A DNA stretch of 64,000 nucleotides from positions 8,246,001 through 8,310,000 of the forward strand of contig OU612075.1 in NCBI GenBank assembly GCA_914767715.1, read 5' to 3'. Origin of the DNA: Membranipora membranacea. Its lineage: Eukaryota; Bryozoa; Gymnolaemata; Cheilostomatida; Membraniporidae. The notes under the pieces are model-generated. The model had not been told where the DNA came from, searched no databases, and saw nothing but the letters and a program-made list of their open reading frames with translations. Made by a program: the position numbers and the translations under genes. This document shows, one piece after another, positions 26,101 to 39,786 of this stretch. Position 1 is the stretch's first letter. Every line of letters starts with the position of its first letter.

Positions 26101-29100
26101 ACAGCTAGAGGCAATTTCTGGGTCACTGCTTCCACAGCATTCCCATAATGCAATTGCCTAACCGCTTTTCACCGAAATAATTATCAGGTGCAATCGTTAG
26201 AGTTATGAAATTGGTGAACGCATCACCCTCTTTTGAGTTCTATTCAGGATATTTGGTCAGTATATGGTGATGGAAATTAGAAACCACAGGAAACCAGATT
26301 GTCGGTTATAATGGTGATCTCATAGCCTTGAAGTTCGGGATACTTTAAATATTTCAAATTAGAGAATTTGTTGAAAATCAGTCATACTTACACACTACAG
26401 TGATTCTGAGGAACAAGCTGCCTATGATGGGAATAGAATCTGGACACTCATGAGTAGGGCAGTGGTGGTGGATGAGGGCAGCGGAACGAACCGTTCCATT
26501 ACCGCGAGCAGCTACAGTTAGGGCCTGCTTTCTCAATGTGTCCTTGTGTTTCTTCTCCTTGATCACTGCAGCATAGGCGTAAGTCAGGAAGAATATCCCG
26601 AGACCATAGAGATATATATAGAAACCCTGTGGGAAAACAGAAACTGGAAATATAGGTTACAATAGTATACCCTAGGGGGAATAAACGTTGGCTAGGGTTT
26701 AGTTTAGCTAGTTTTGGGGTGACTCTGTGTACCAATTTTAGCTAGCTTCTTGCTTAAGTTTATATAAAGTAAAGAGAATGAGTAAATGATGGCTAGCAAA
26801 CAATTGCTATTTCATAGATGTGTGAAAAGGCAAACTTTTCCTCCTGTTAGTACTTTTATTACTGCTTTGTTTGGTTTAACATTGGTTAAAACCACAAGGT
26901 TTGGTCACAGGAAAGGGCGGCAAAATAGGGGGTGCCGCAATATCGAAGCCAGTTTGCTATCAATTTGTAGGCAAGCTCTAGGGGAATATGTCTACGATGG
27001 ATCAAGGAAAGTGTGACAATCTTGTTTGCTTTGTGTGTTGGACTTCGAACTCTCTGTCGATGAATGTTTGACTAATGATTATTTAAAAAATGAAACCTTT
27101 CATTCACAAAGATTAGTGTCGCTATGATATGAATTATGGATCTGTGAAATCATAGGAAACAAAACAAATGGACAAACAAAGACTTAGAGCGATAAACTGC
27201 CAACACTTTTCCGGGTGTCACTGGTAAATCAATTTACAGCATCGCTAATAGTGTGTACTCTAAGGCTAGGTGAATTAGACACTTCCGATGTCATTATTTA
27301 GTATTTACTATTATATGAGTAATTGTCTAGATTGGTATTGGAAAAAACTTGCACATAGTAGTCTATCTGAGTTTTTTATTGTTTGTGTAAGCTATAGAAC
27401 ATGTCCTCACAACTGCAAAGACATGCTGATTACAATAAAGCCGTGTCTCAATCAACACCTGATTCATAATGCCCAATTATTGGAATTTGTGCCTGATTCA
27501 AAAAAGTTAAAAGAAGTGATGAAATGCTTTTAAATCATTTTGAATGACAACAAATATCAGAATGCATTCTGAGTTCTTCCTGTTTTATTTTTAACTGATC
27601 TGAATCATGTTAATTGCAGTAACTTGCCAGTGGCAATTCCATTACTCAGCTTACCCATCAGTCAGTGGAAGGAGTCAGTTGTGATATAAAATTTATCGTT
27701 CATACGATATATATGTCAGAAAATCATAAGATAACTATAATGTGCACATGGTGTGCATATCCTAGATTGATATTATCGACTGATTGGGTTGTGTTGTGAG
27801 TTAGGAGTGCAACCAAATTATTCTATGCTTCCAGACTTGGCAAAGAGGGTATTAGCAAACAGAGTGTGTGGTTTCTAGGTTCTACAGGTGAAACTAGACA
27901 ACTTAAGGTTTTGTAGTACGAGGGCTCAGATAGTTGTTTAAAGGATTGTGTGAGGCCTCACTGGTCCACAATAAAACTGTCTAAGCTCTCAGACTAAAGG
28001 TTCCGTCGTGATTAGGTTGAACTATACAGGTAACCTGAAAATTATGGTGGTGAAACCGAGGCTTACGAAACAGTCACTCACCACTATAGGGTAATACAGC
28101 CTAACCTACATGTAAAGTAAGGTTTGAGAAGCAAAGCGGGACTAATTTTACTAGCAGCTCAGGCAGAGCACTGGATGTGAGGCGAGTATGAGAACGCCCG
28201 TACCCGACGTCATCACAGAGGCTGCCCGGGCTACATAATGTTGTGAACTTATGAGAGTTGCAGTATTCAGCTTAAGCGGGGAACTCATATTATTTTTGTC
28301 AAATTGCTAAAACTATATAAAATAGCGCATTGAATTCAGTTTAGCTAGTTTGGATCACAGAGTAAGGATATACTCTGTGTTTGGATGTTCAGGTTCAAAG
28401 GTCAAAACTAAACTCTGAAACTCTGAAGTGCAGTGTTCCTGGATCAACAATCAAATTACCAATCATGACAAGCATTACTTTTCTATGATAGCAAAAATTA
28501 ACTTACCTCAAAGGCGAATGAGTCGTTAACTGTGCCGTTTATCTCAAAAATAGGGAAGATGACTCCTAGTAATATCAGTATAATGGCGTACGCGGCACTG
28601 AGAAAGCTGACCACTCTAGAACTGCAAAAAAGGAAAGAAAACCATAAATATGGGCATAGAAAACCCCTACTATGATATATCATATACTATACATTGAAAC
28701 TGCTAGACCACAAGGTGTTCGCTCCCCTGCAAAGCTAATTTAAAAACAAATTATTGAAAAGAGGAAGAGAAGGAGCTTGGGAATCCTGGCTAGACTGAGG
28801 GGGAGACTCATATTGTCAGACTGATCATCAGCTGTTGTCATAACCAAGAATGAAAAGTACATTATAAGTATACAATATATCACTGGAAAACCGGCAGTGT
28901 CTATCTAAGTGGTGCGATGGGGATAGATTTTTATGTCATCTTCAACGGCCATCTTGAGCCAGTTTTGATTTTTCCTTTTACGTTTTAGGGAATTTGACTG
29001 CTATGCTATTACCCGATAGTGAAGTGTCACAAACACCAAATACTGTTCAACTACACTACTCAGTCATATCACCGGGCATGCATGTCGGTACTACAACCTG

Positions 29101-32100
29101 AGTTTGCCTTAAAAACCTGCAGGATTGCATAATCAGTGTAAAAATAACACACCGCAATCCCCTCAGGTAAATCAAAAATTGTACAGCTGTTTTGTCTGCG
29201 TCTTTGATAATTAATCAATATTCATCATGTTTTCAATAACCAAAGCTATGTTTTGTTTTTGACAAATTGACTTATGTAATGTCTATAAGGAAACAAAGGC
29301 TGTGACAAGTGCGAACAGGTTCAAAAATCATTGCAGGTGCCCTGGCATGCCCAGAGACCTACACGTACAAATTTAATTGGGATATTGTATTATTGATTCT
29401 GAACAGCTCACAAAAAGAAGCAGGCGACTGAGTGACAATAGATGGGCAAACACTCAGAGAGTGACACTCACGCTTATTGCAGTGCTGTCACACTTTTTGA
29501 AGGCCGTTCAAGGAGCTGTTTTATAACATGTGCTATTGATGTCTTTTTGCTAATATTTATAGGTGCATGTGTAGTACATTTGTACAGTCTAATACATTTG
29601 TTTGGCCATGTGTAGTTTGTAAGGTGTTCAACGCCAACATGGTCCAACATTAGCCCTGTTCATAGGCCACGGGTTTTGGTTTTTTTGGTTTGGTTGGTGG
29701 CCATGTATTGTTCGGCATAGTATCGATAGTTGTCTCCTGCTGTTTTAGCTCTAATCTTCTCCACTGTTAACTTTGACTTTTTCTCTGTTCCATAGGCAAA
29801 TAAATTAACTTTGTCATTTATCATATTCAAAATAAATATAAATAAGTTGATTCCGCTACATATTGCAGTAATAATGTGAAAACATGGCTAAGGTTAAAAA
29901 ATTTAAAACACCCATGAGTAAGACCATGACTTTGACCTTGATCATGGTCTTACAAATGTATAGCCTGTTTTTTGATAGCCCAATAATATGAAAAATATTT
30001 GGTTAGAGGTATTGCACAAGGCTTTTTGTAAGCCTTCCTCAGTCAAAATCCCAAAACAAAAATACTGTGTCGGATCACTCAAACTAGTTGCCGATCATAT
30101 TGTGCCAATCCGTGAAACCTAGTTGATGCATAAGGGAATGCAAAGTCGTATTGGGAATAGCGTAAATGAGACTATTTGACTAAATCTTGATACTCTTTCA
30201 TTTAATATCAACAACAGCATTGTCAAGTGGCTGAAAATATTTCAAGACAACTATGTTGCTTTTTTCAATTACTGAGAGATGCTCTAGTATAAAGAGATAA
30301 AAAGGTAGGTGTTATTGATAAACCAAGCTTTTGCGTGATGAGAGAATTGATTTTACCAAGGTAGGAAATCTCAATTCTCAATTAACAAGTTGACTACGAA
30401 TAACTAACTGCTAATGTATGAGCATGGAATAGGTCAACGATGGTTTAACAAATACTGTTTACGTGACTTTTGATGTTAATTGGCCTATTACATAGCGCTG
30501 ACAACCATTATGTAATGTGAAAACTTTAAGTGTGCAATTTTGAAAGTGTCAGGATATAATTGCTGTCGTGGTGTCGTGTGTTTGCATTAGATTTTTTGTC
30601 ACCTGTGTAAATATCTTACACGGAAAGATGAAGCAGGATTTAAACCTGCTCTACTGGTAGTCAAATTGGTGTAACTCTTAGTTTGTGATGCACAGCCACG
30701 GAGAGCTTTTACAGTTTGAACGCCAGTAATGTAGGGTTAGCAGTTGCAATACCCAGCTGTGCAAAGTACATGAATGAGTCTCATCTTTATGTAGTTCAAT
30801 AAACTCTAACCCAATCGAAAATATGTTTGATAGTACACTTTACATCTACTTCACAACTATCCACCTTTTTCAAACCATGTGGCTACTCTCAAAAGTAACA
30901 GTGTGACAAGGCTAAAGAAAGCTCATTTGTTCTCAAATCTTCTTAATTTTTCTGTTCCATTTCAAGCCTTCTTTTAAAATCTCAGTTGGGTATCTAAGGT
31001 TTATCGATACCCGCTATGATTCAGTCCTTATTACGCTTGTATGCATAATTTACTTTCTTACACTCAATCTCAATTAAAGAGTCCTCGGGCATGTTTGTTC
31101 GACGCATCTTTGCACTCGATCAAAGCGTACACATTGCCATAGATCACACCACGACATTTCGCTTTTAGCAAATTAGTTAAAGTCATTAGCATTAAATATT
31201 AATTAAGCCAACGGGTCTAAGAACTGGCTCGATAATGAGAATGGAATTACTAAGAGGAGTTTGATGACAGGAGGCGTGAATCAAAATGACATGCTTGCTA
31301 TCCTCACAGAGTAAAAATGAAAACACACTGGCAGTTTACAGAGTGAAACCAGGGCCTTGCTCTTTGCTTTCTTGCTGTATAAACACTGCTAAATTACCAC
31401 AGACATTCAAAGTTGGTTAGACATTTTTTCTTACAAAAGCCCTGAACTATAAGTTCCCACTTGTCTGGACTCTAGAAAATTAACCTGCACCAAAACTTAG
31501 AGGTTGATGACACTCATTCCAAGATATCTAAATATTAACTACACCCTCCCGCCCCCTCCCCCCAATGGACAGCCGAACTGTCTGTGAGGACGGTTGTCCC
31601 TAGGGATGTCTGCAACATAGCCAATATGTTGGCTCTGAACTGATTAGTTATTTGGTAGGAAAAAGTCGATCAGAGCCAACACATTGTGGGCTAGCTGTAG
31701 TGCCAAAAAAGTATTAAAATGATATCAAATGTACATACACTTTTGCCTCCCTCATGTAGACTGTGATATCGTCAATTCTAGATTGTCCGATGGTGGGTGA
31801 TGGTATCTCTCCCCTACTGCCGCATGAGTATGAGCTGGAATAGTGGCTACTACTGGACACAGACATAGTCCTGTTGGGTATCACTGTGCCCTCGTGGCTG
31901 TGTACGTTTGATGTCTCGTTACTTATTCCTGAAATTAAAACAGCAATAAAACTTCAATTATTGCGATTTTTGTTCAGTTCCATTTTTATGGTGAAAATCT
32001 AATGCAAACACCCCGGCACTCTCCTGTCTTGTTGTGTGAAAAAAAATCATCAATCTGAAGATCATTTTATATCTTAGGGAGAGTAATCCCGACAACCCAC

Positions 32101-35100
32101 AGATCTGAATTTCGCAAGGCGTCTTTTGTCATGAAGGTGTAAGCAACTTGAGTTGAGTGATTTTAAATATCTAGTAATCATGTGCATTATGGGATATGAC
32201 AGGCTGAAATCACCTAACAGCGTCACCAACATCTAGCTGAGAGCCAGAGGGCTGTTCATAGTAGTTCTCTAACATGTTCAATTGATAGACAGTTAGATCA
32301 GTAAGGCGCTGTTGTTACAGGTTTCAACAACATAATGCTGCCTCTTTAGACGCTGTATGCAAGGCATAAAAATTGAGACAAAGTACTTTCATCAATGGAG
32401 ATTTGATAGCACATGCTTCATGTACTCATGTATGAGACCAAAACATATGACACTCGCTCAGACCGACTACAAATTCGCTTATTCTTTTTGCTCACAGCTT
32501 GCAACAAGTACTATATTATAGTTCAGGTTATGTTTGATCTATGTTAATGCTCATGAATGAACCTAGCTTAGTCTCCGTTTCCGTCTCAGTTTCATTCATA
32601 ATCTTGGCAGTTTTATGACTGACGTAATATTTCTCTAGACACCACTTGGAATTAAAAGTTTGCAGTAAATCTAGGTGAAGATAAAGAAACTTCATGCATT
32701 CTGAAGTTTTGGCAGCAAACAAAGAATACTCAAGTCAATGCAGCCTGAGAAACAAAGCTTGAGTATTGTAAAGTTTAAGAACCCAAATTCTCGCCCCTCC
32801 CCACTCTCCATTACAAAGTCTGGTTTCAAAACAATCTCCCTCCCATTTTTCATAAAATTTCAATTATTCCAGATCGATGAAAATAATTATTTAAGATTGA
32901 TATCGGAAATGGAATGTCTGCGACAAAATATATCATTTTCGCATTTTGTTGCAATGTATTTATCTGCAAAACCAAGCATTTGTAGTAATTTGAGACACGC
33001 CATTTATGTGAGGGTTTTTTACACATTGTAAACAGGTATTGCCGTCAGTCAGCGGAGATTGCAAATACTAACTCAAGGAAATATTGATTGCTCTGCTGTC
33101 CCCAAGGAAATAATGATATAGTGTTTTGTTATAAAACGACAGCTCCATTTCAATATAGCTGCTATTAATCGAGAGTAAGGACCTCGACTTTTGCGTTCCA
33201 TGCTGGTAATGTCACACACACAAATAAAGCTAGGTAGATGTCCTTGGTGTCACCTAACTCGATGCTGTCGCATAAGCTGCAAGCAATGTACTATTTGTCT
33301 GGTCAGAGTGCCTGCATAATCGATACACACAAATATAGATTTTTTGCATCACACCTTTCGGCACCTGATCATTAAAACTTTCTGTAGCATTGGGTTTAGT
33401 ATCAGTTATTGCGAATGGGGTCTTGTCAGCAGATTTAAAAGAGGTGGTCCCTTATTGCAGGGAGTGCTGGACAGATGAGGCTGGATGATGATGAATTGTC
33501 AGTAAATACATGGACTTATTGGTTTCTGGGTACATCCAACAAGATAATGTAGTGCATGTAGTTAAAAATATATTGTTATTACAAAAAGGTAATGGTGTTT
33601 CTTTTTGTCAGGCAGAAACTGATCAAGATCCAGCTGTTACCAATAGTTTTAAATATGAGGGTATGATTGTTGGACTTGAGTACAACACTCTTTTACCTAA
33701 AATGTTTGCACTAGGCCAGACGATTTTATTGGGAAAAGCTGGCCTAAACAATGAAATCTGAGAATCGAAAAAGATGTAAAAGAAATTCAATCTGTCTATT
33801 TAAAATTCTAGCACTTGAGTAATCTAAAATTGTGAAGCCTCTGGTAAAAATATGGCTCTTCTAATTGTTCTATTTTTGATTAAGCTATGATTGGCTAAGG
33901 GTCATGCATTATAAATGTTTCCCAGAATGCAACTTTCTGGAATTCCCAATGCTATCAAGTAAGTGATAGCAGAGTTTGGTCAAGGTTTTTAGGAATTTAA
34001 GGTTGGACCTTTCTTTAGATCCCTCAAAATAAGCACCATTATATCTAGGGGTTTATTATATCATCATATCAATGAAAGGAGGCGGAGTTTATTAATCATA
34101 TTTTAACCCCTTTTCTATTCCCTTTCCTCCAATTCATTGATGAGGTGTTAGGCGCAGTATTATGTAGACTAAATTCCCCAGTGTATAATATTTGAAAGGT
34201 AGTAGGAGTGAACCTGAAGTTCACAGAAAATGTGAGACAAATATTGTTTTGTCTGCAATTTCCCTAGATCTCTTCAAGGACTTTCTACACACATCATGAA
34301 CAATTATTATCACTCATTACACTCTAAGTAGTCTGAGCCCCCAGACTCATTACACCTCTAAGTGTTAGACACTGTTCTTTGTCTCCTTAGGTTTCACTGT
34401 CTGCCATCTGTCATGACTTCACGTATAGATTCTTAGAGAGATTATAACATTTTAGTCATGTAACTGATCTTAATTTTCTCTCTTTCAAAATGTTAATTGG
34501 GCAGTTGTAATATAATTAGATTTGTAGGATAATTCAATTTATTGCCTCTTTGACTTGATTTCTGCACTAATTGACTTCGATATTACTATCTTGACATTAC
34601 TGCAGTCAAGGAGTCCTTCTTTCAGTTCAGTGCATATGTAGATTGACTGAAATTAAATTTTTCCGCCAGCCTATCAGACCTATGTCAATGAGTATTTATA
34701 ATCTTTGCCTATGTTATGTTATGATGTATCTTAAGGCACTGAGGTAAAGACAAATAGCACCTGCTTAAAGAAGTAACAGTTCATAAACCGAACATAGTAA
34801 CACAACTCGCAACGTTCTCTGCATGAAAAGCTGATGGCTGAATCTACATTTTGAGTATTGTCGAATGAGAATTGCAAGTTTCAAAGATATTTCTTAGACA
34901 GCCAATTACCCGCGGAATTTTTATGAACTTATCACCAAATAAGTGTCACCCAACTTAAAGGGTCCTACATTAAACTTGAAAGCTTTTATTCACTTAAACT
35001 CAAACAGCCTGGTTATGTTGTATGTTTTGTTTTTTCAAACTTGAGGTAGCAACTTGACTTCATGTCTATCTTGGTCGGTTGACTAAGCGATAAGTTTACC

Positions 35101-38100
35101 TGAGTCTATATTGGTGGCGATATCCTCTGAGGTGAGTGCGGAGGTAAGTTTGACAGGTGGAGGAGATCTGAATCCGTGCAGGTTATCGTTTGACACGCTC
35201 GGTATCACCTCGCTTCTCCTCTGTTGATGGTTAAGCCCGCTGGTGCCGGCACGACTCGGAGTGTAACCAGATACTACTCTCCTCTGATGAGCTATAGGTG
35301 AAGGCCGTATTATTCCTGCTGTTGAACCACCTGGCATTGGTATATATCTGTAGGAATGGAAAATGTTTCGATTTACAAGCCTGCTTACAAATTTTCGTTT
35401 CCGAGCAAAGCATGAAAGCTAGAAACAGACTACTCTATACCCAAGTCACAAGTGATTATCTAGAATTCAAGCTTTGCAAATACCTACAATACTTCAACCA
35501 ACTCCTTGCTGCAAGAAAGTGGACAATCACAATAAATGTGCACGCACCGGCCACAAAAATGTCACTAGATATTTATATTATATTCAGACATAACCATTCG
35601 GATTAAATATCAATGTGACCACTGGGACATCAACCTGCATCCCTCAAAATACTTTCATCTCAGACCTTAGCAGTGGATTTTTCACTTGGTGCCCAGGAGA
35701 TACCAGATGACATTATTAAATATGTTAGAGTGTGACACATGGGTTTGCTCTGATATGATTGGCTGTTGGGTGGGAAATAGAAGAAATTCCAGGTCACAGC
35801 GAGTACTAGTCTGAGCTTCCCAGACTCTGCACCCCCCCCCCCCCCTCCACTTGACGACCCCCTGGCTGGAGACGTAAAGAGTATGTATTGAGATATAATG
35901 AAAGTGGAACATCCCATCTACAAGCCAATCTGAGCCAACACAGTGTTCAGTTCTCTCCCAAATCTCTTAACTGGCTATTCCTACATTATTGCTCAGTTGA
36001 TCATCAGAAGGTTTCAGACAAGGACCTTGAATGGCACTGGACACACTTTGTAATGTTAGCAACATCTGCTCACACTTATTACCACTATGAACAGAACTAA
36101 AGGGGGATAAACTTTCATCTACGTTAGTGGCATTCAAAGCCATTTATAAAACAGGATTAACTACAAGTACCTTCACAATGGATGAGGGGATGAGGACTTT
36201 CCAAGCTTCCTGCTTTTTTTGTTTTACAGAGTCTTTGAAATGCTCAAGGGCCTTTGACACTATGGTCAGCGTTAAGATGTGCAATTTTGGTAGGTGCTAA
36301 ATTAAATTGACATGGGCAATGATTTGCCTTCATTGATGGATAAATCAGCCCTATTTATTTTAGTTTGCACAAGATGGTTGTAAATGCTACCCTTCAAACA
36401 AAAACATGTTTAATTTTAAATAATCAATAGCTCAACAACACTAGAAGTCAATTTCTAAGACGTTCATCAACTTATATCCATTCATAAGAGGTTTCTGTCA
36501 TTCATTATCCTAAAATTCTCCCTCAGAATTCAGCCGGGCCAAGTTACTTTTCAAGCCAGACAGTCTAACTTGTGAAATGTCTCTCACTTTCACATTAGGA
36601 ACTATAATAATATATAAAATATCATAAAAATACCACCTTTCGAGTTCTTTGTCATCATTAATTCAAGGTAAAATAAGTTGAAACTGGGCCACGGGCTGTT
36701 TATAATCCTAGGGCAGTAGTCTAAAATCGTACTTAGAACTTGAATACCAAAAATCTGTTCTCCATAAGCACAATTGAAAAGTCACAATCAGAACAATAGA
36801 TAATGACTTCCTGCAGTAGAATTGTCGGAGTGCGAAATTAATAGCATTGTCAGGATGGTGATGAGCCTGCACATTGTCCAATAATGCTGACTGCACTTCA
36901 AATCTACACAATAGAAATAGCCGACCAATCTTCATTTCTTTAGACTTCAATTTCATGGAAATCAATATCAAGCCACTAATGGTGATCCTTGGGACTAAAC
37001 GTTTGGAATTTGACACTGTCAGCCAAACAATTAAGATGTAATTTACTGTAGCCGCCGATGGGAAAAGCCAAGCACCAGGCAATTTGTCAAAAGGTTGTTT
37101 GTTTCACACTTTTGCTATTTGTTTAGGATAATTTTGTTTGTCACAATTATCGATAGATAGTATATCAAGTGGGCACTCCATGAACGCTCATTAATATCGG
37201 TCTGTAATTGGTTGGCTTGTCTATGGTGGTGCAGTGTGATGGTTTAATCCCCTGATTAAGAGGTATATCAGTACTGTGAGGGGTGTTTAATGATACACAT
37301 GCTTGGACAGGTATAAAACGTTTTGTCTGGGATCTTCACACCTGTTCATGAGAGAGCCTATAACCAAGGAGTAACAGGGTTGCTGTTACTCTTCGCTATA
37401 ACCTGGCTTCCGAAAAATTTCCCAGTGGTTTGACGTTCTCAAAAGGGTGAAAGTGGCCTTAAAAGTATTATTAGTATTGGGGTTCTCCTATTTATTTTGA
37501 TGATAGATATGCTTTGACAGATATAAAAACTGTTTTGTTTCATATCTACTCCCCTATCAATAAGAAAACCTTGAACCTAGGAGTTAGAGATTCCTTGCTG
37601 TAACCTGGCTTCAACAAACTTTCTCAGTGAAACCGTTGACCCAATGTGAGGGAGTTCATTGGTCAAACGACATTGTCAACTGGCCAACCAAGGCATTGAT
37701 GGCATACTTATAGTAAGACTAATAGGATGAACAATCCTGAAGGAGTTAAAATTAATTTGATTGGTTGGTATTAATTAAAGAGTATTCAGCTTGTTTTCAG
37801 TGAAGTTGCCGAAATCGCCACTGCACCCAGCTTCTGTTGAAACCATGGCATTGTAATATTCAGATAATTTTAACTGTCATTTGCGTTAAATTTTAACACA
37901 AGTGACAGTTAGAATTATGCAGTTGTGATTCAGTTTCACCAGAATAAGCCTCTTAAGCTGCTTATTTTAGACAAAACCATACAGCAGATTTTTACCATCG
38001 TTGAGCTCTGGCGTATAGGTGTTTAGCGCCGTAACAGGCATCCTTGCAATATCAATAAGAAGACGCAGGTAAATAGGCAGGTTAAAAAAACAGGTAAATA

Positions 38101-39352
38101 CCCTCAAACAATGTTTGCGTTAGGTGAACATAAAGAGGTAAGTCTACAAAGAGAGGTACGTACATTTCAGTGGTGCATTCAGACTCATGATCATCACTAC
38201 AGCTGTCATCACTGTCCTGAGCAGCTAAATCCATGTCGTTCTCTGCGACACCTAAAATAAAACATCTGAGCACAGTTATGGCTGCTAACATTATAAAAAC
38301 TCACGTCCATTTATAGTCTCGATACCCTGTGATATCGTGTGAGAGCCCTAGATGTTGCTCGGTTTTTTGTTTTCGGTATCAGTACGGTATCAATGTGTGT
38401 ATACTAATGTGGCACCGGAGCATTTATGGTTGGATGCTCTTTCTGACACCAGCGTGATCGATTGAAAGACCCATGCCCTCTCCATTGCACAACGGCCACT
38501 ACCTTTATAGCTGCTAGCAGTATGCATCTAATTTACACCTACTGATATGTTGAGCTTTGGTGAGGTTAGATGGTAAGTGCTCTGCCAGTCATTCCAGGTG
38601 AAAATTGGATTAATTATAGAAGTGTGACAGAGACTTTCAAAGACTAGTTATGAATACTGTATGAGCAGTCGGCTCTCGATAGAGGAATGGAGATGAGAAT
38701 AACTCACCGTTTTAGTTCCATCTCTGCTGCTTTAGGGTTGGCGACTGATGCGTTATAATGAAGTCATATAACAAAGAATTGTTTAAACAAACAATAGGTA
38801 TATCAGGCAATGTATATTTCAGAGGACAATTAAATGCTGTACATAAAATGCTGGTGATTATTGACTCTACTATTTACCAAGCCATGTAAGTTAGCAAAAA
38901 ACCCAGAGAAATCTTGGGTGAGCACATGTAGTAGGGACGGGGAGGAAGGGGAAGAGAGGGGTTGTGGGGATTAGGTTGGATCAGAGGCTAGTTAACTTAC
39001 CTTCATCCGATAAATCGTCTTCATCACTCTGCACCGAGTCCCATGGTTTAGCTGGTCCTTCAGGAATAGATCCAGGCTGTATCAATAAATCCTGTTCTGA
39101 GGGTGGCGGAGGTAATCCCCCTCCTTGCGCCCACGACCCACTAGAGCTCGAGCTACTACTGCTGCTAACGTTAGCTGTCGCAACTCTCGGGTCACCTACC
39201 GAGCTACGCTGGTGCGTGTTTCCTATTTCACTCGATGACACGGTACTGTTTAAATCCTTAGAGATATATGTTGAGAATGTAGGCACGCCATGGTTAGATT
39301 TAGACTTGATGCCATTTCTCAAGAGTAGATTCTCAGACAGGTTGGTTTGCAT
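23143..39352 (-). CDS. Otopetrin-family proton channel
   Basis: Ten exons in transcription order: 39352-39001, 38251-38164, 35347-35100, 31928-31739, 28621-28507, 26626-26392, 25794-25643, 25265-25082, 24627-24481, 23954-23143. Phases agree at all nine junctions and the CDS is 2523 bases, encoding 840 residues. The fourth exon uses donor GTATGT, chosen by phase. The membrane part starts at about residue 297. Family marks: GSLFLRITV, the QPVAQALF-type helix, FGIMHLIATN (472-481), PYTFPCTVQF then LFVMWRKI, and KPGRECVTFL (758-767) followed by the final helices ending SCFVDIWYNAYRM. Otopetrins form H+-selective channels in the plasma membrane, built from twelve helices in two homologous halves. 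The first ~290 residues are a hydrophilic, Ser-rich extension, including a run of nine Ser in exon 1, and match no domain I know. The start is the ATG at 39352, the first Met of that open frame; an upstream non-coding exon cannot be excluded. Confidence 0.93.
26627..35099. other. Large otopetrin introns
   Basis: Apart from the exons at 28507-28621 and 31739-31928, this AT-rich sequence shows no gene. Short open frames (for example 26786-27016 and 33510-33761) have no family resemblance or splice support. A T-arm-like hairpin near 30636-30652 (minus) lacks a matching acceptor stem. Confidence 0.5.
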
Positions 39353-39648
39353 TGTATAAAATCCTTTCCTGATTTTATGTCACCTCTCTTCTTGTTGACA
39401 CCTTCACTCCATCGCTTTATAAGAACACCAGGATAAGCCCACACACTCTGCACTGTTCTCATGTCAATAATGAATATATAATGAATTAAGCTCAATGCAT
39501 CGCACTTGATTCAGCTGTATGACACAAACAATTGATAAATTAACGCCTGTGCCAAAATCAATATCACTAAGGGGAGGCAACTGCAAATTCGCAAACTAAA
39601 ATGACGCTACGCTTGCACTATTACATTTGAAATTTTAGTAGCAGGTTT

Positions 39649-39786
39649 GGATTCACCTAGTCTAAGTGCTGAGACGGCTCCATTGCGCATTAGTGCCATT
39701 ACATTATCAACCACCGATATGAATTGGGTGGTTGATAATGTAAAGCCACTAACGTGCAATAGAGCCGTCTCAGACTAGGATTCACC
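39649..39786. mobile_element. 120-bp palindromic MITE with 9-bp target duplication
   Basis: The element at 39658-39777 begins TAGTCT and ends AGACTA. Its halves are near-complete inverted repeats (GAGACGGCTC... / ...GAGCCGTCTC), apart from a seven-base insertion on the left and scattered substitutions. It is flanked by a perfect direct repeat GGATTCACC at 39649-39657 and 39778-39786. A 9-bp duplication fits a Mutator-like origin; 8 bp plus a chance match (hAT) is the alternative. Confidence 0.85.

Noticed and set aside
26786-27016. 76-residue plus-strand frame
   Set aside because: Parts resemble the SINE body sequence; more likely repeat-derived than a gene.
30619-30700. tRNA-like sequence with a T-arm GCAGG-TTTAAAT-CCTGC on the minus strand
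   Set aside because: No matching acceptor stem or convincing A box at the right distance; probably a chance hairpin or very old SINE.
33510-33761. 83-residue plus-strand frame inside an otopetrin intron
   Set aside because: No family resemblance, no splice context, and codon usage not clearly coding.
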